Source: Brachionus plicatilis (lineage: Eukaryota; Rotifera; Eurotatoria; Ploima; Brachionidae). From it: a stretch of DNA of 64,000 nt. This document shows, piece after piece, positions 1 through 10,599 of this stretch. Position 1 is the stretch's first letter; every line of letters starts with the position of its first letter. The notes below the pieces were generated by a model. That model was not told the origin of the DNA and did not search any database. It saw only the letters and a program-made list of their open reading frames with translations. The translations under genes and the position numbers were made by a program. Location: assembly GCA_010279815.1 (NCBI GenBank), contig QEOQ01000688.1:1197789-1261788 (forward strand). Direction: 5' to 3'.

Positions 1-903
1 AACAGAATGTGATTCACGAAAGTGTGATCACGTGACCAATTTTAGAAGGGAATTAAAAGAATTATTGAAAAGGAAAGATGACGGAGAGTGCGCACATTAA
101 GCATGTGTCGATACAAATAAATTAGAATAATATATTCTGGATCGATATGCAACAACAACAACAACAACAACTACGATATTGAAGAAGAAAAACAAGAAAG
201 ACAACTAGCAAAATTCTAAATTAATTATTAAGCCAAAATGGATTCGCATATTATTTATTCTAAATAAATTATGCTAATGGCAGTCCGACTCACGCCGCAT
301 CTCCGCCCCGCTCCAAACTCACATACTTTATTTCATTTTTTTTCTATAATTTTATTTTACGTATTTGCAAAAAAAAAAAAAGAAATAATTTCTCTCTCTC
401 TCTCTCTCTCTCTTTATTTTTTGTATTTTGATCAATCATAAAAATCAATTTGAACAGAGTGTGGTATTAGAGAAGGACGCGTGAGCCTAACTTAATTTAT
501 GTGCGCCATCCACGCTTTTACATTCATACCCCTGCTAGACCAGCACCACCACCACCACAATCACCACCATTTTCAACTAATATAATCATCGTCATCACCA
601 CCATCTTCATGTTCACCACTATCGTTCATTTTTTTCGCAAAAATTTCTACATTACTTAATTCAACAATCAATTCTCTCTATACTCTTTTTTTTTTTTTTT
701 AACTTTTTTTGATTTTTTTTTTTTAGGTCAAACTAATTGAAATGAAAAATTTTGTTGTCTGAAAAAAAAATCCAAGCAAACCGAGAGTGAAACAAAACCG
801 TCAATCGAAAGAAGAACACAAACAACAACGTTAACCGTTTTATTCAAGTACAGTGTCCATCCGCGTATTCGTGTATCGCTTAAATTCGTAATCACATCAC
901 ATT
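1..903 (+). promoter_or_regulatory. Upstream region and probable 5' leader of the three-RRM gene
   Basis: This stretch has no open frame of note. It holds simple repeats (CAA repeats near 150-170, a TC run at 391-412, CAC/CAT-rich sequence near 540-610) and long T runs at about 690-724 ending in an AG at 725-726. The T-rich run plus AG looks like a 3' splice site, so the last 175 bases may be a separate 5' leader exon. No core promoter could be identified. The 3'-splice-site reading is inference. Confidence 0.4.
391..412. repeat. TC dinucleotide microsatellite
   Basis: About eleven TC units in a row, directly after an A-rich run, in the leader or promoter region of the three-RRM gene. Confidence 0.9.
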
Positions 904-3900
904 ATGATTATGAAGACCAGTCATAATCATAAATCGCCGCCACGGTCACAGCAAATGCAAACGATGCAGCAGCCGGCGCCGCCGTTACCGCCGTCGTCAT
1001 CGTCGTCCACGTCCTCGTCGTCATCGTCGTCGTCGGCCTGCTCGCACACTCTGACAGGGGAGGCGACGAGCGGCCAAGCGGCCAACCAGTCCTACATACC
1101 GACCAAACTGTACGTGACCAACTTTGCGTTCTCGTGCAGCCAGCGCCAAATCCAGGAGTTGTTCGGCCAGTACGGCCAAGTGGTCGAGTGCACGCTCAAA
1201 AAAGACTACTACGCGTACATTTTGTTCACGAGCGTTAAATCGTCGCTTGGCGCGTTCAAAAACGCCAACGGTCTCAAGGTGTTCGGCCGCAAGTTGACCG
1301 TTCACTTGGCCACTAGCAAAAAGAGCCAAAGTCACCTGCAAAACACGCACCAACTACTCAACAGTCTTAACTTGATGCTGAACGAGATTGGCGAGCACGA
1401 TGACGAGACGGCGTCGCCATACGACCTACCTTTCGACATACCCAAAATAATTCACGTGCGCAACTTTCCCGAGACGTGTACCGTGCAGCAAATTCGCGAC
1501 ATATTCGCACAGTACGGCGACATTGTCGAATGTCTCATACTGCACGACTCGTACGCTTTTGTTCACTTTAAATCGCCGCTGGACGCCCGTCTCGCTCTTC
1601 AGTCCACCAACAATCAGCCGCTGTTGAACTCGAACACCAATCTGCTTGTGCAGTACTCGCGCAGCAAATTCAAGTCGCACTCGACCACCACCACCGCCGC
1701 CGTTGCCACCGCTACCGCCTCAAACACTTCGACCACCATCGCTAACAACAATTACCAAGAAACGCTAGACGACACTTGCTGCGACTACAACTGCGAGTAC
1801 AGCGACGATTTGGACGAGGACGCGAGCAGACACGACGAAATGGCCATGTTTAACGCCAACTCGTCATCAACTATTAGTTGTCGTACCAAACTCTACGTGA
1901 CCAATTTTCCCGACGACATGGACCAGGAAGAAATGAAGCAACTGTTTAATCAGTACGGCCAAGTGCTCGAATGCACGATCATGTGGAATCAGTATGCGTT
2001 CGTGCACTTTGGCTCGTATGGCGAGGCCGAAAAGGCACTCAATGCTCTCAAGGGCACTCAGTACAAGGGCTACAAGATATCTGTCCAGTGGTCGACTAGC
2101 TCCAAGTATCAGCAGCCCAAGCAGCATCAGTCCAAACAGGAGAACGCCATCAAAATTTTGGAACGACCCTGTAAAGTCGACAACGCCAACGCGGCCATCA
2201 CCCCCGTCGTCGCCACCGCCGCCACTTCAACAGCTGTCATCAGCAATCAACCGCATTCGAACACCTGGGCCAGCCTGGTCAACAAAACAACTCCATCAGC
2301 AGCAGCAACAACAACAAGTCCGTCGTCAGCGTCCTCATCCTCAACCTCTTCCTCCTCCAACAAACAAACAATAAATGTAAATAACTCGAATACAACACAA
2401 ACGTTCAAAATATCGTTCAGCGAAATAGTTCGCTCTAGTTCGTCCTCTCAACAGAATGGCATTCACAATGAGAAACAGCAGCAACAGCAGCAAGCTCAAT
2501 TGAATGGTCAGTTGAAGAGTGAGATGAAAAATGGTGGCGAGTGTGTGAGCGAGTCGATGATGACGATGACGGTGTCGGGTGAAGGACATTCGAGTAGTGC
2601 ACAAGGAGTGGGCAATGTGGCGCCTATTTTGCAGAGTGCAGCCAAATTGGTGGACGAGCCGTTTGCTTTGGAGCAAAGTGAACACGTTAGCAAACATGTG
2701 AGCAAACATGTCGAACAAACCGTTTTGACAAACGACAAGAGCATAGCTCCTATCGGAACCCAGCAGCAGCAGCAGCAGCAGCAGCAACAACTACAGCTAC
2801 AACAGCAACAAATGCACCATCAGCATTTACATTTGCAGCATCAGCAACAAAAAGCGATGACACTGATGCCGTCGAGCGCATTCAGCGTTGCCAAGCAGCG
2901 ACCAATGCTCAATCCGACTCAACTAACCGCCATGTCACTGTCCGCCCAAAGCCAACCGACACCGCTAATTCAAATTCCTCAACTACACTCAACTCACTTT
3001 CATCCGAACAATGTTCATCAATATTGCCAATCGTTCGACTCTCACAACACACCGTCTACACACTCTCTACACAATCCGACTACTCATCACCAAAGCCAAA
3101 TGTCTAGTCAAATGCAGCAGCAGCAGCATCATCATCATCACCATCATCATCATTCGTCTATTTCGGCCGCCTCGGCACCACCCGCCACTCAACAACACAC
3201 AACACACGTTCCTCAATCCGCTCACCATCAACACTACGACTATTCACAGCACAATTTCTACACTCACCAACAACAACAACAACAGCAACAAACTCCCATT
3301 GAAATGTATCAGTATGGCTATCATGTGGCATCACAGACTCAGCCGCCTCAATCTCAATTCAATCAAATGCCGTATGGGTCCTATGCCCAACCAGCAGCGC
3401 CGGTGCCACAACAACCGCCACAACTACCACCACTGGCAGCTCAAGCGGCCACTCAAGCGCACAATCTAGCCGCCTTCTATCCGCACCAGTACCAGCCGCT
3501 GTTCGCTGCGGGGCCCGCGCCGCCATGGACCGAAGCCTCATCGGCCGTCAACTTGGACGCGTTCGCCCTTAACGATCGACACCCTGCTCACTACTCGCTC
3601 AATCCGCTCGCCACTCAACAGTACGCACACGACAACAAAGAATGCATGATGCAGACGCCGACACCGACCTTCGCCGACTATCCCAACGGCTTGCTCATGA
3701 AACAACAGCACCAGCAGCAGCAGCAGCAGCAGACGACGTGCACAAACTCTCAAGGTCTGTTGAGCAACGCTTTGGCCAACTTGACCATATCGTCTTCGGT
3801 GGCAGCGTCCGGCTCGTCCCGATCGTCGTCCAGTTCGTCGTCGTCGTCCTCGTCCAACTTGAATTTCATCAATGCCAACAACACAAACACTGCCAGCACT

Positions 3901-4212
3901 GCATCGAATAGTGGTGGTTCGTCATCGTCGACACCCACTGCCAACCCGCACAATCCGCACAACCCGCACGGTCAGCACAGCAAACAGCTCTCGCCCAACA
4001 AGCCAACCCAAGACGAGTCCAATGCTCTCGTCTCGTCTATTTTCAACAGCTACGTTCTATTTCCATCGGACTCGTTTGACTTGACAAACGACAAATTGGC
4101 GTGCAATCAAAACGACGACAAATCGATGAGTGCTCATCAATCGCTCAACAACGGCCTTGGTCAACAACCGTTCTATCAAATCGAAGACGTTTTGGCTAAC
4201 TTGATTAGATAG
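904..4212 (+). CDS. RNA-binding protein with three RBM4/Lark-type RRMs and Q/H/S-rich C-terminal region
   Basis: A single uninterrupted frame of 1102 residues. The start is the first ATG after stop codons; a second ATG two codons on is an alternative. Three RNA recognition motifs sit at about residues 67-137, 181-253 and 327-397. Their RNP2 cores are LYVTNF, IHVRNF and LYVTNF, and their RNP1 cores are YAYILF, YAFVHF and YAFVHF. The GQYGxVVEC pattern is typical of the RBM4/Lark and RBM14 group. RBM4 and Lark carry two such RRMs and a CCHC knuckle; here there are three and I see no knuckle. Poly-Ser precedes RRM1. After RRM3 the chain is low complexity, with Q tracts (about 620-650 and later), a run of nine His near 745 and Ser tracts, as in condensate-forming RNA regulators. 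A role in splicing or translation control is inferred from the family. The gene has no introns and is much richer in G and C than its flanks. Antisense open frames here are shadows. Confidence 0.92.
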   Translation: MIMKTSHNHKSPPRSQQMQTMQQPAPPLPPSSSSSTSSSSSSSSACSHTLTGEATSGQAANQSYIPTKLYVTNFAFSCSQRQIQELFGQYGQVVECTLKKDYYAYILFTSVKSSLGAFKNANGLKVFGRKLTVHLATSKKSQSHLQNTHQLLNSLNLMLNEIGEHDDETASPYDLPFDIPKIIHVRNFPETCTVQQIRDIFAQYGDIVECLILHDSYAFVHFKSPLDARLALQSTNNQPLLNSNTNLLVQYSRSKFKSHSTTTTAAVATATASNTSTTIANNNYQETLDDTCCDYNCEYSDDLDEDASRHDEMAMFNANSSSTISCRTKLYVTNFPDDMDQEEMKQLFNQYGQVLECTIMWNQYAFVHFGSYGEAEKALNALKGTQYKGYKISVQWSTSSKYQQPKQHQSKQENAIKILERPCKVDNANAAITPVVATAATSTAVISNQPHSNTWASLVNKTTPSAAATTTSPSSASSSSTSSSSNKQTINVNNSNTTQTFKISFSEIVRSSSSSQQNGIHNEKQQQQQQAQLNGQLKSEMKNGGECVSESMMTMTVSGEGHSSSAQGVGNVAPILQSAAKLVDEPFALEQSEHVSKHVSKHVEQTVLTNDKSIAPIGTQQQQQQQQQQLQLQQQQMHHQHLHLQHQQQKAMTLMPSSAFSVAKQRPMLNPTQLTAMSLSAQSQPTPLIQIPQLHSTHFHPNNVHQYCQSFDSHNTPSTHSLHNPTTHHQSQMSSQMQQQQHHHHHHHHHSSISAASAPPATQQHTTHVPQSAHHQHYDYSQHNFYTHQQQQQQQQTPIEMYQYGYHVASQTQPPQSQFNQMPYGSYAQPAAPVPQQPPQLPPLAAQAATQAHNLAAFYPHQYQPLFAAGPAPPWTEASSAVNLDAFALNDRHPAHYSLNPLATQQYAHDNKECMMQTPTPTFADYPNGLLMKQQHQQQQQQQTTCTNSQGLLSNALANLTISSSVAASGSSRSSSSSSSSSSSNLNFINANNTNTASTASNSGGSSSSTPTANPHNPHNPHGQHSKQLSPNKPTQDESNALVSSIFNSYVLFPSDSFDLTNDKLACNQNDDKSMSAHQSLNNGLGQQPFYQIEDVLANLIR

Positions 4213-4461
4213 TCCACTTCACACTCCTTTTACCAATCTATCTATTTGATCAAACACAAAAACAAAATTGTTTTTTCTTTGTCAGATTTTACTTATTGCT
4301 CTACTACTACTGGACTCTACTCTTTTTGAACATTTTTAGAAGAACAATAAATTTGTTTTTTTTTTCTTCCTCTTCTTTTTCTTTTTTTGGTCTTAACATT
4401 TTTTGTTTAGAATCATCATCGTCATCATCATCATCATTGCCCAGACTATTTGTTGTTGCTG

Positions 4462-4469
4462 TGTAAATA
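4462..4469 (+). promoter_or_regulatory. Pumilio/PUF-binding motif TGTAAATA in 3' UTR
   Basis: An exact match to the metazoan Pumilio consensus TGTANATA, on the sense strand of the presumed 3' UTR. An 8-mer like this also occurs by chance in AT-rich DNA. Confidence 0.4.
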
Positions 4470-4501
4470 CGACACAAGAACACACACTCGCCAAAGCCCT
4501 T

Positions 4502-4537
4502 ACTAAATCACTGACTAAATCACTGACCAAATCACTG
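4502..4537. repeat. Three tandem copies of a 12-bp unit
   Basis: The unit ACTAAATCACTG occurs twice exactly and a third time with one change (ACCAAATCACTG), followed by ACGACGACG. It lies in the presumed 3' UTR of the three-RRM gene. Confidence 0.9.
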
Positions 4538-5010
4538 ACGACGACGCTTGCTTGAATAGTCAACATTTTAGTACTTATTATCTATTTATCAGCAGCTAAA
4601 ACTGATTGTGTATTTTTTTTTCTCGTTCTCATCACTTTGATCATCATCACATCGTTACTTCTTAGACTTCAAACAAAAACAACAACTCCAATACACTTGA
4701 TGATTTCACTTTCTTCTAGGATTACGCTATTCTTTTTCTCAATTTTTAGATTTTTATTAATTTTAAAGTTTTTCTAATTTTAAAATAATTTCTAATGTTA
4801 TTTTTTTTTAATTTAAAAATCACAATCATCATGCGAAAACAAATAAATTTTAAAAAGTAAAATTGTGTCTCCATTTCATTTCAATTTATTGTGTTATTTT
4901 ACAAGTCATTTTCTGTTTTTTTTTCTTCTTCAGTTTTTCAGTCCTTTATCATTCAATTTAGTTTAACAACATCACATCCATGAAAATAAATATTTTAAAA
5001 CAAAAATTGT

Positions 5011-5018
5011 TGTAAATA
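5011..5018 (+). promoter_or_regulatory. Second TGTAAATA motif, 5 bp before an AATAAA
   Basis: A second exact Pumilio-type box. It lies just ahead of the polyadenylation hexamer at 5023-5028, a common location for PUF sites. Confidence 0.4.
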
Positions 5019-5022
5019 ATTC

Positions 5023-5028
5023 AATAAA
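5023..5028 (+). terminator. Polyadenylation signal AATAAA
   Basis: A canonical hexamer about 810 bp after the stop of the three-RRM gene. T-rich sequence follows it. Confidence 0.45.
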
Positions 5029-5339
5029 ACCTTTTTGACAAACAAAAATACTTTAAATCAAAACAACTTGAAAAGCAATTGCATTCATTTTTGTTCTTGT
5101 CTCCAATTGACATTGAGATCGGTTCCTTATTTTTGCCATTGACAATTTTCATACAAAAATTCCAATACAAAATTTTAATTCCTATTAACAATATTATTAT
5201 TTATTACAATTATTTATTGAAAAATTCTAAGTTACATTGACAGAATAAAAAAAAAATAAATAAAAAAGTAAATTAAAAAGTTATTGGTATTTGAATTTTA
5301 GAAAGTAGAATTGGTTAATAATAAAATTATTGAAATTAG

Positions 5340-5850
5340 CAACTATATGAAATTTGTGGCATTGTGAAATTTGATACAAAAAACAAAATATTAAAAATTC
5401 CAAAGCTTAAGTTCTGAAGGATCAAAACATGTTCTGTAAATTGTAGCAGCTGATAAATCATTTGTACCACCAGTATACTGAATCTTCGAAACTCTGCAAA
5501 ATTCAGAACATTGTGAATTTTGGTACAAAAAACAAAAATAAAATATAAAAAGTGCCAAAGCTTAAGTTCTGAAGGACTAAAACATGTTCTGTAAATTGTA
5601 GCAACTGATACATCCTTTGTACCACCCCTTAAAGTTGAATTGGATTTTTAATATAATGTAGTATCCCAAATTTACTATTTTCTGAGTTTTGCATATTTAT
5701 TGCAGAGTTTTGCAGAATCAGTATATTGGTGGTACAGAGGATGTATCAGCTGCTACAATTTACAGAACATGTTTTGGTCCTTCAGAACTTAAGCTTTGAC
5801 AGTTTTAATATTTTGTTTTTGTTTTTTTTACCAAATTTTCCAATGCAGGA
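5340..5850. repeat. Foldback repeat, family A (copy 1)
   Basis: Two direct, diverged copies of a unit of about 120 bp (near 5391-5510 and 5511-5640) are followed by an inverted copy at about 5690-5830. The unit contains GCCAAAGCTTAAGTTCTGAA, a block around ACATGTTCTGTAAATTGTAG, and TTTGTACCACC. The same blocks recur in inverted pairs at 44.44-44.81 kb and 48.4-48.65 kb. No coding frame is present, so this looks like a non-autonomous foldback element (MITE-like). Confidence 0.75.
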
Positions 5851-6384
5851 TTTTGTGCTACAGATTTTTCTGTAAGTTTTAAAAGGCGAAACAAAAAATG
5901 TTTCATTTAACAGTCCAGTTTAAAAGAAAAATTCAAAGAATTATTTGGTAACAAATTGATTATTTTTAAATCAAATTTGTATGTTAATTTGGAATTGAAA
6001 ATTAAATTTTTTGTTATGGTCAATTTTGGGTCAACCTAACCAGCAGTTGCAAATCACTTTTCAACACACGCAAAAATCGTTTCAGCACATCAAAAATTTC
6101 TAATAAACACACTTTATTTAAAAACACTCTTTACACTGTTCCACACACTTTTTTTATTAATATTTAGCTATTTAAAAAAAAAAAACTTTTTAATAAATTT
6201 TAATGTGTATTATTAAAACTTTAATTATTCAATTCAATTCTTTAGGAAGTCAAACATTCAAAATTTTTATTTTTAATATCATAATTTTTTAAAATATTAT
6301 TAATATTCTTAGGCTTTTGAAGAAATTTTAGGCCGACCCTTTTTAGGTAAATTAATAAAAGTTTCAGTTTGAATTCTAATGGGT

Positions 6385-6760
6385 ATTGTAAAATTCAAGT
6401 ACAAAATGAACAGTAATTATTCCTTTTTTAGTAAATCAAATTTGAAGATAATAGAATTTATTTTAAAAAATACTGCAATATAGTGCAACATACAGTGTTA
6501 CACCTTTTTTACCTAATATAAAATCTTTATTTTCTTTATTTTTAGTAAATCAAATCAATAATCAATTTAAATCTTATTGATGCTTTATTCGTTATCCTAT
6601 TTAACCTTAAAAAATTATTTAAGGTAAAAAAGATGCAACATACTATATTGCAGCATTTTTTTAAAAAAATTTAATTATCTTTAATTTTAATTTACCAAAA
6701 AGGAAAAATTTTTGTTCATTTTGTATTTGAAAATCACAATACCATGCTTAAGTATGTAAA
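6385..6760. repeat. Foldback repeat with arms of about 120 bp
   Basis: The left arm (about 6388-6510) and right arm (about 6635-6755) are inverted copies of one another. Shared blocks include GGTATTGT, TACAAAATGAAC, TTCCTTTTT and CTGCAATATAGT. It contains no ORF. The outer blocks resemble those of the 8.5-8.9 kb foldback, so the two may be distant relatives. Confidence 0.6.
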
Positions 6761-8519
6761 TGGCTTTTGCCACGCTTAGAATCACTGTCACTTCCTGCTA
6801 TTCTAGGCCTTATTTGTTGAGTAAGATAGAGAAGCCGAGCTTTATATGCGAGTAACGAGACGTCATTGATTTTTTATTTAATTTCGTAAAAAGGATCAAT
6901 AGTAGAATTATTGTTAACTTAATAAAGCAATTTTTATTAATTATAATATTTTTCTGAAAAATAAAATTGGGAATATTTTGTTTAGCGAGTGTATTAATCT
7001 AAATTTTCGACATCACAGGTTTTTTTTCACTGCGCTTAGTAATTTTCTTAGACACGCCTACATCTGCTTATTAAGCTCGTCGCGGCTAGCTAGTTCCTCG
7101 CAATTTAACTTAACAATTAAATCCTAAATCATGATCAACGTCTTTTAGTGAATCATTAGGAGTTCTAGGTTCTATTTTTCTCTTTCCTGTCGTGTAATTG
7201 ATTTTATTTCATGTCCTGAGTTTGTATTGAAAATGATTCATTTCCAATTTTTTAATTTTTATATAGAATAAAAAAATTGATTCTTTTTTTTTTTAAAATG
7301 GTGCTTTTTGAATAAAAATTAAGCTTAAAATTTTAAAAATTTGGTTTTAAAAAAATTTTAAAGTCTGATTTTCAAATGTGAAGAAAGTGTGTAATTTAGA
7401 CCTTAAAAACAATTACCCCCTTAATTTTCTATTACTCTAAAAATAAACCAGTCTAAACATGTAAGTTGTTTTTCTTTAAAATTATAACCACCAAATTCAA
7501 AATTAATTGAAGAACAATGGCAGAATTTTAATAATTAAATAAAATAAATTTATAAATTGAACAAAAAAATCCAATTCAAATAGATCATAGAGAAAAAGAA
7601 ATCTCATAATATTGATATTTTAATTTAATTGATCAATAATATCTGCTGTGTTAATTAAAATTGTTTGTTGAATTCAGTGAAACATATTTTGCTTCGTGTT
7701 GTCTAATCATCAAAGTTTAAAAAGCTCAATTTTTTCAATTCAAATTAACAAGAATTTTATGCTTGTAATATATGGAAGGTTCGTGTAATAATTCACAATG
7801 CTCTTATTTTGGCAGGCTCATCATGACACTGTAAAAAATAAATAGAGCTTAATTAGACAGAATTTATTATAAAAAGTGATAACTTAATACATAAAAATAA
7901 ACAAACAAAAATCCAAAATTTAATTAATATTCAATCAATAAAGATATATTTTTCAAGTAATAAATTGTTTTTTACCTTTTTAAACTCATCAAATATGCCA
8001 CTTATTATTTTTTCAAATAAAACATACTTGAAACTGCTTTTTTACAGAACTACCTGTCGATACTCTTGTATTTAAATTTTCAATTTTCAAAAATTTAATT
8101 AAAACGAAATAATTTGGATGAAAATTAACAGTAGCTAGGATACCATTGACCTACCATCTACCTGTTTATTTTCCATTTAAAGAATTCTTCCTCTTCCCAT
8201 TTTGCCAATTTAATAATTCTCGAACTTACTTTAAAGAATCTTTAAGTTTAGATGGAGCTTTGCTCTTATAGACATCATAAATTAATGTTCAGCTTACTAA
8301 TTTTATGCCTTACGTTAATTGTTGAAAAAGCTAAAATGCGAAAAAAATTGAGGAAATGAATCAAATTTTACGAAAACTTTAGTAAGATTAAATTTTTTTA
8401 GAGTGAACAATAGCAAAAAATAATTAAAAAAGATGTCAAATAAAACAATAATTCTGATTTTTTCATCATGAATTTTTTCACTAAGTTTTAAAAACAACTT
8501 TTAAAATCTGATATTGAAT
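6761..8519. other. Gene-free AT-rich stretch
   Basis: No coding frame with recognisable content was found on either strand. One slightly less AT-rich patch at about 6765-7090 might be an old insertion, but I could not assign it. Confidence 0.5.
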
Positions 8520-8900
8520 TTTACAACAATTTGTAAAATTCAAATGGTTTTGTGAAATTCAGTACAAAATGATAAAAAGAATAGAAAAAATTCAAAAAAT
8601 TGAAAAACTTTTATTCTAAAGGTTTAAACTTACTTCTGTAAATGCAACAAAGTGCAACTTTCAAAGTTGGATCAAATATCAAGGTCTTCTAAATTTGCAG
8701 GGTTTAGCAGAAATTAGATTTCAATGAATTCAAGATTTTGCACATCAATAGCAAACTTTTACAGTTGATGCAACTTTGAATGTAGCACCATTCTGCAATC
8801 ACAAGATTAATTTTAAACTTTTAGAAAAAAAGTTATTCAATTTTTTTACAATTTGCTCTGCTCTTTTGTACTGAACCCATTTTCACAAAGCCCATTTTTC
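8520..8900. repeat. Diverged foldback repeat
   Basis: Inverted arms run from about 8525-8680 and about 8745-8890. They share GTGAAATTCAGTACAAAA-like ends and a TTCAAAGTTG block. The layout matches family A (terminal tracts containing GTACAAAA, inner blocks around CTGTAA), but the sequence is far diverged. Confidence 0.5.
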
Positions 8901-9621
8901 TAATTCAAAAAGAGAAAAACTTTAAAATTTGTCCAAAAAGTAAAGCAAAGTGAAATAACTTTTTAATAACTTTAAAAGCAACAATTTTTTCTTTTTCATT
9001 TGGAAGTTTTGTATAAAATTTCACAATACCTAGCAAAATAAAGTTAATTTTCGCGTTAGATTTCTTTGGGCCAGAATTAATTTTTTTGTTAAATATTTTT
9101 TGTTTGAATTAATAGTTTTAGGATACTAGATATTGGATAAAGTTATTTATTCCTATTCAGTATTTTAAAAATTAAAAAATTAAATAGTTAAAAGACGAAA
9201 CTTAAGTTTCACAATATATGCTTTTGTCCATGAATGCCATCTTTTTAACAAAATTAAAACAATTTTCCAAAATTATTTTATTTTATTTAGTAGTTTTTTA
9301 ATCACTTGACAACGAGTTCTATAAAAGATTCTCCTAATTTCTATACGTTCTTAATAAGATTTTCGATAAATTCTTTGGGATAAATTAAACAAGTAATATT
9401 TTAAATAAAATCTGTAGTAGAAAATAAAATATGTGTAGCAGTATAAAAAATAGATTGACAGTATTTGAATGACATTATTTTGCACAAATTTCATGAAACA
9501 AATTATAACAAAATTTACTTCGGTTTTATCTAAAAAACAGAAACCTAAAATCTAAAAATTTTCGAAAAATTCCTCAACTATATTTGCTTTTATTTTAAAT
9601 AATTTTAATAATTTTTTCCAC

Positions 9622-9780
9622 AAAAATGGTGATTAAAAAGCGGAATTTTCGCTTTCAAAGTTAGAAAAATAATTAAATTTATGTTTGATTACTTTTTCGC
9701 TTTTTTTTCCGATTAAAAATTTTGACCATTTTTCAGCGTGTCTAAAAAGCGGAATTTATGCTTTTTATTCACCATTTTGG
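9622..9780. repeat. Small foldback element, about 160 bp
   Basis: The ends are inverted copies built around AAAATGGTGA and AAAAAGC, with GCGGAATTT blocks inside both arms. There is no ORF. It lies immediately upstream of a retroelement gag relic. Confidence 0.55.
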
Positions 9781-9842
9781 CGGAATATAATTTTTGTATT
9801 TAAGGTCTTTTTTTATGAAAAATAGAACAATGTGAGAAGAAA

Positions 9843-10473
9843 ATGGAATATGAAACGAACGAAGAAAAGGAACTAGAAATAGCGATTAACAAGTATAATG
9901 CAAGACCGAAATCCAATGGTGAAGAACAGAAGAGATTAGAGGGCACATATAATTACTGCCAAAAGTACGGGCTTAAATACGTTGAATGTCGAAAAAGAAA
10001 AGCAGATATACACAGAACGAACACTAGAACAAATACTAGAACAAACAATGAGCAAGCACCAAGAAGCACGAGAAACGAAGCAAATCACCAAAAATCTAAC
10101 TCAAATTACAAACCAAGAGTTTTTCCAATCGACGCTGAAATTTTAGAAGAAAAAAAGCCAACTCGATGCGAAAACAGTGTATTGCAAAAGCTACAGTTGT
10201 ATAGCCGAGCATTAACAAGCCGAACTTAATACGAGTGAACGCTTAAACGAGTGAATTGAGTTGAACAAAAGCAAGATCCAACTCTCTATGCTGATCGGTG
10301 GCGCAGCAGCGTCTTTTATCAACATCATAAAATTAACACCAAAAGTAGCTAATCAAATTGGAAAATTTATCATCGGCGAGAAAAACTGCACTGATTTGTA
10401 TTTAGAGCGCATCGACCATTCGACTAAATCGACGTTTAGCAGTAAGTCAGTGATTTATGTTAAAGGAAAATAA
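9843..10473 (+). pseudogene. Retrotransposon gag-knuckle and protease relic
   Basis: Two short frames sit close together. The first (9843-10229, 128 residues) is basic and has a degenerate zinc knuckle, YNYCQKYGLKYVECRKRK, where the CX2C pair and the histidine of a CCHC box are partly lost. The second (10261-10473) contains LIGGAAASFIN, which fits the retropepsin stretch normally reading L-I/V-D-[ST]-G-A, with the catalytic Asp gone. Gag knuckle followed by protease is the LTR-retrotransposon order, so this is probably an inactive fragment of one. No reverse transcriptase follows on this strand. Confidence 0.5.
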
Positions 10474-10599
10474 AGTTTAAAATCACTTTTTGGGCTGGAC
10501 AACATGAATTTATTTTCAGAGACATAATTGAGCGAGCAATTTTGTAGGAGAAGTAGTACTAGTAATAAGAACTGCAGTACAGAATAAATCTACACTAAC

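Larger units (their letters stand above)
4213..5040 (+). other. Probable 3' UTR of the three-RRM gene
   Basis: This is AT-rich, non-coding sequence after the stop codon. It carries several AATAAA hexamers (near 4344, 4841, 4985 and 5023), CAT-repeat sequence near 4414-4437, a short 12-bp tandem repeat and two TGTAAATA boxes. The transcript end is unknown; the AATAAA at 5023-5028 is the last good candidate. Confidence 0.5.

Noticed and set aside
1021..3962. Several minus-strand and alternate-frame open frames of 60-150 codons
   Set aside because: They overlap the three-RRM gene, consist of reverse readings of Ser/Gln/His repeat codons, and have no domain. GC-rich codon use keeps stops rare in the other frames.
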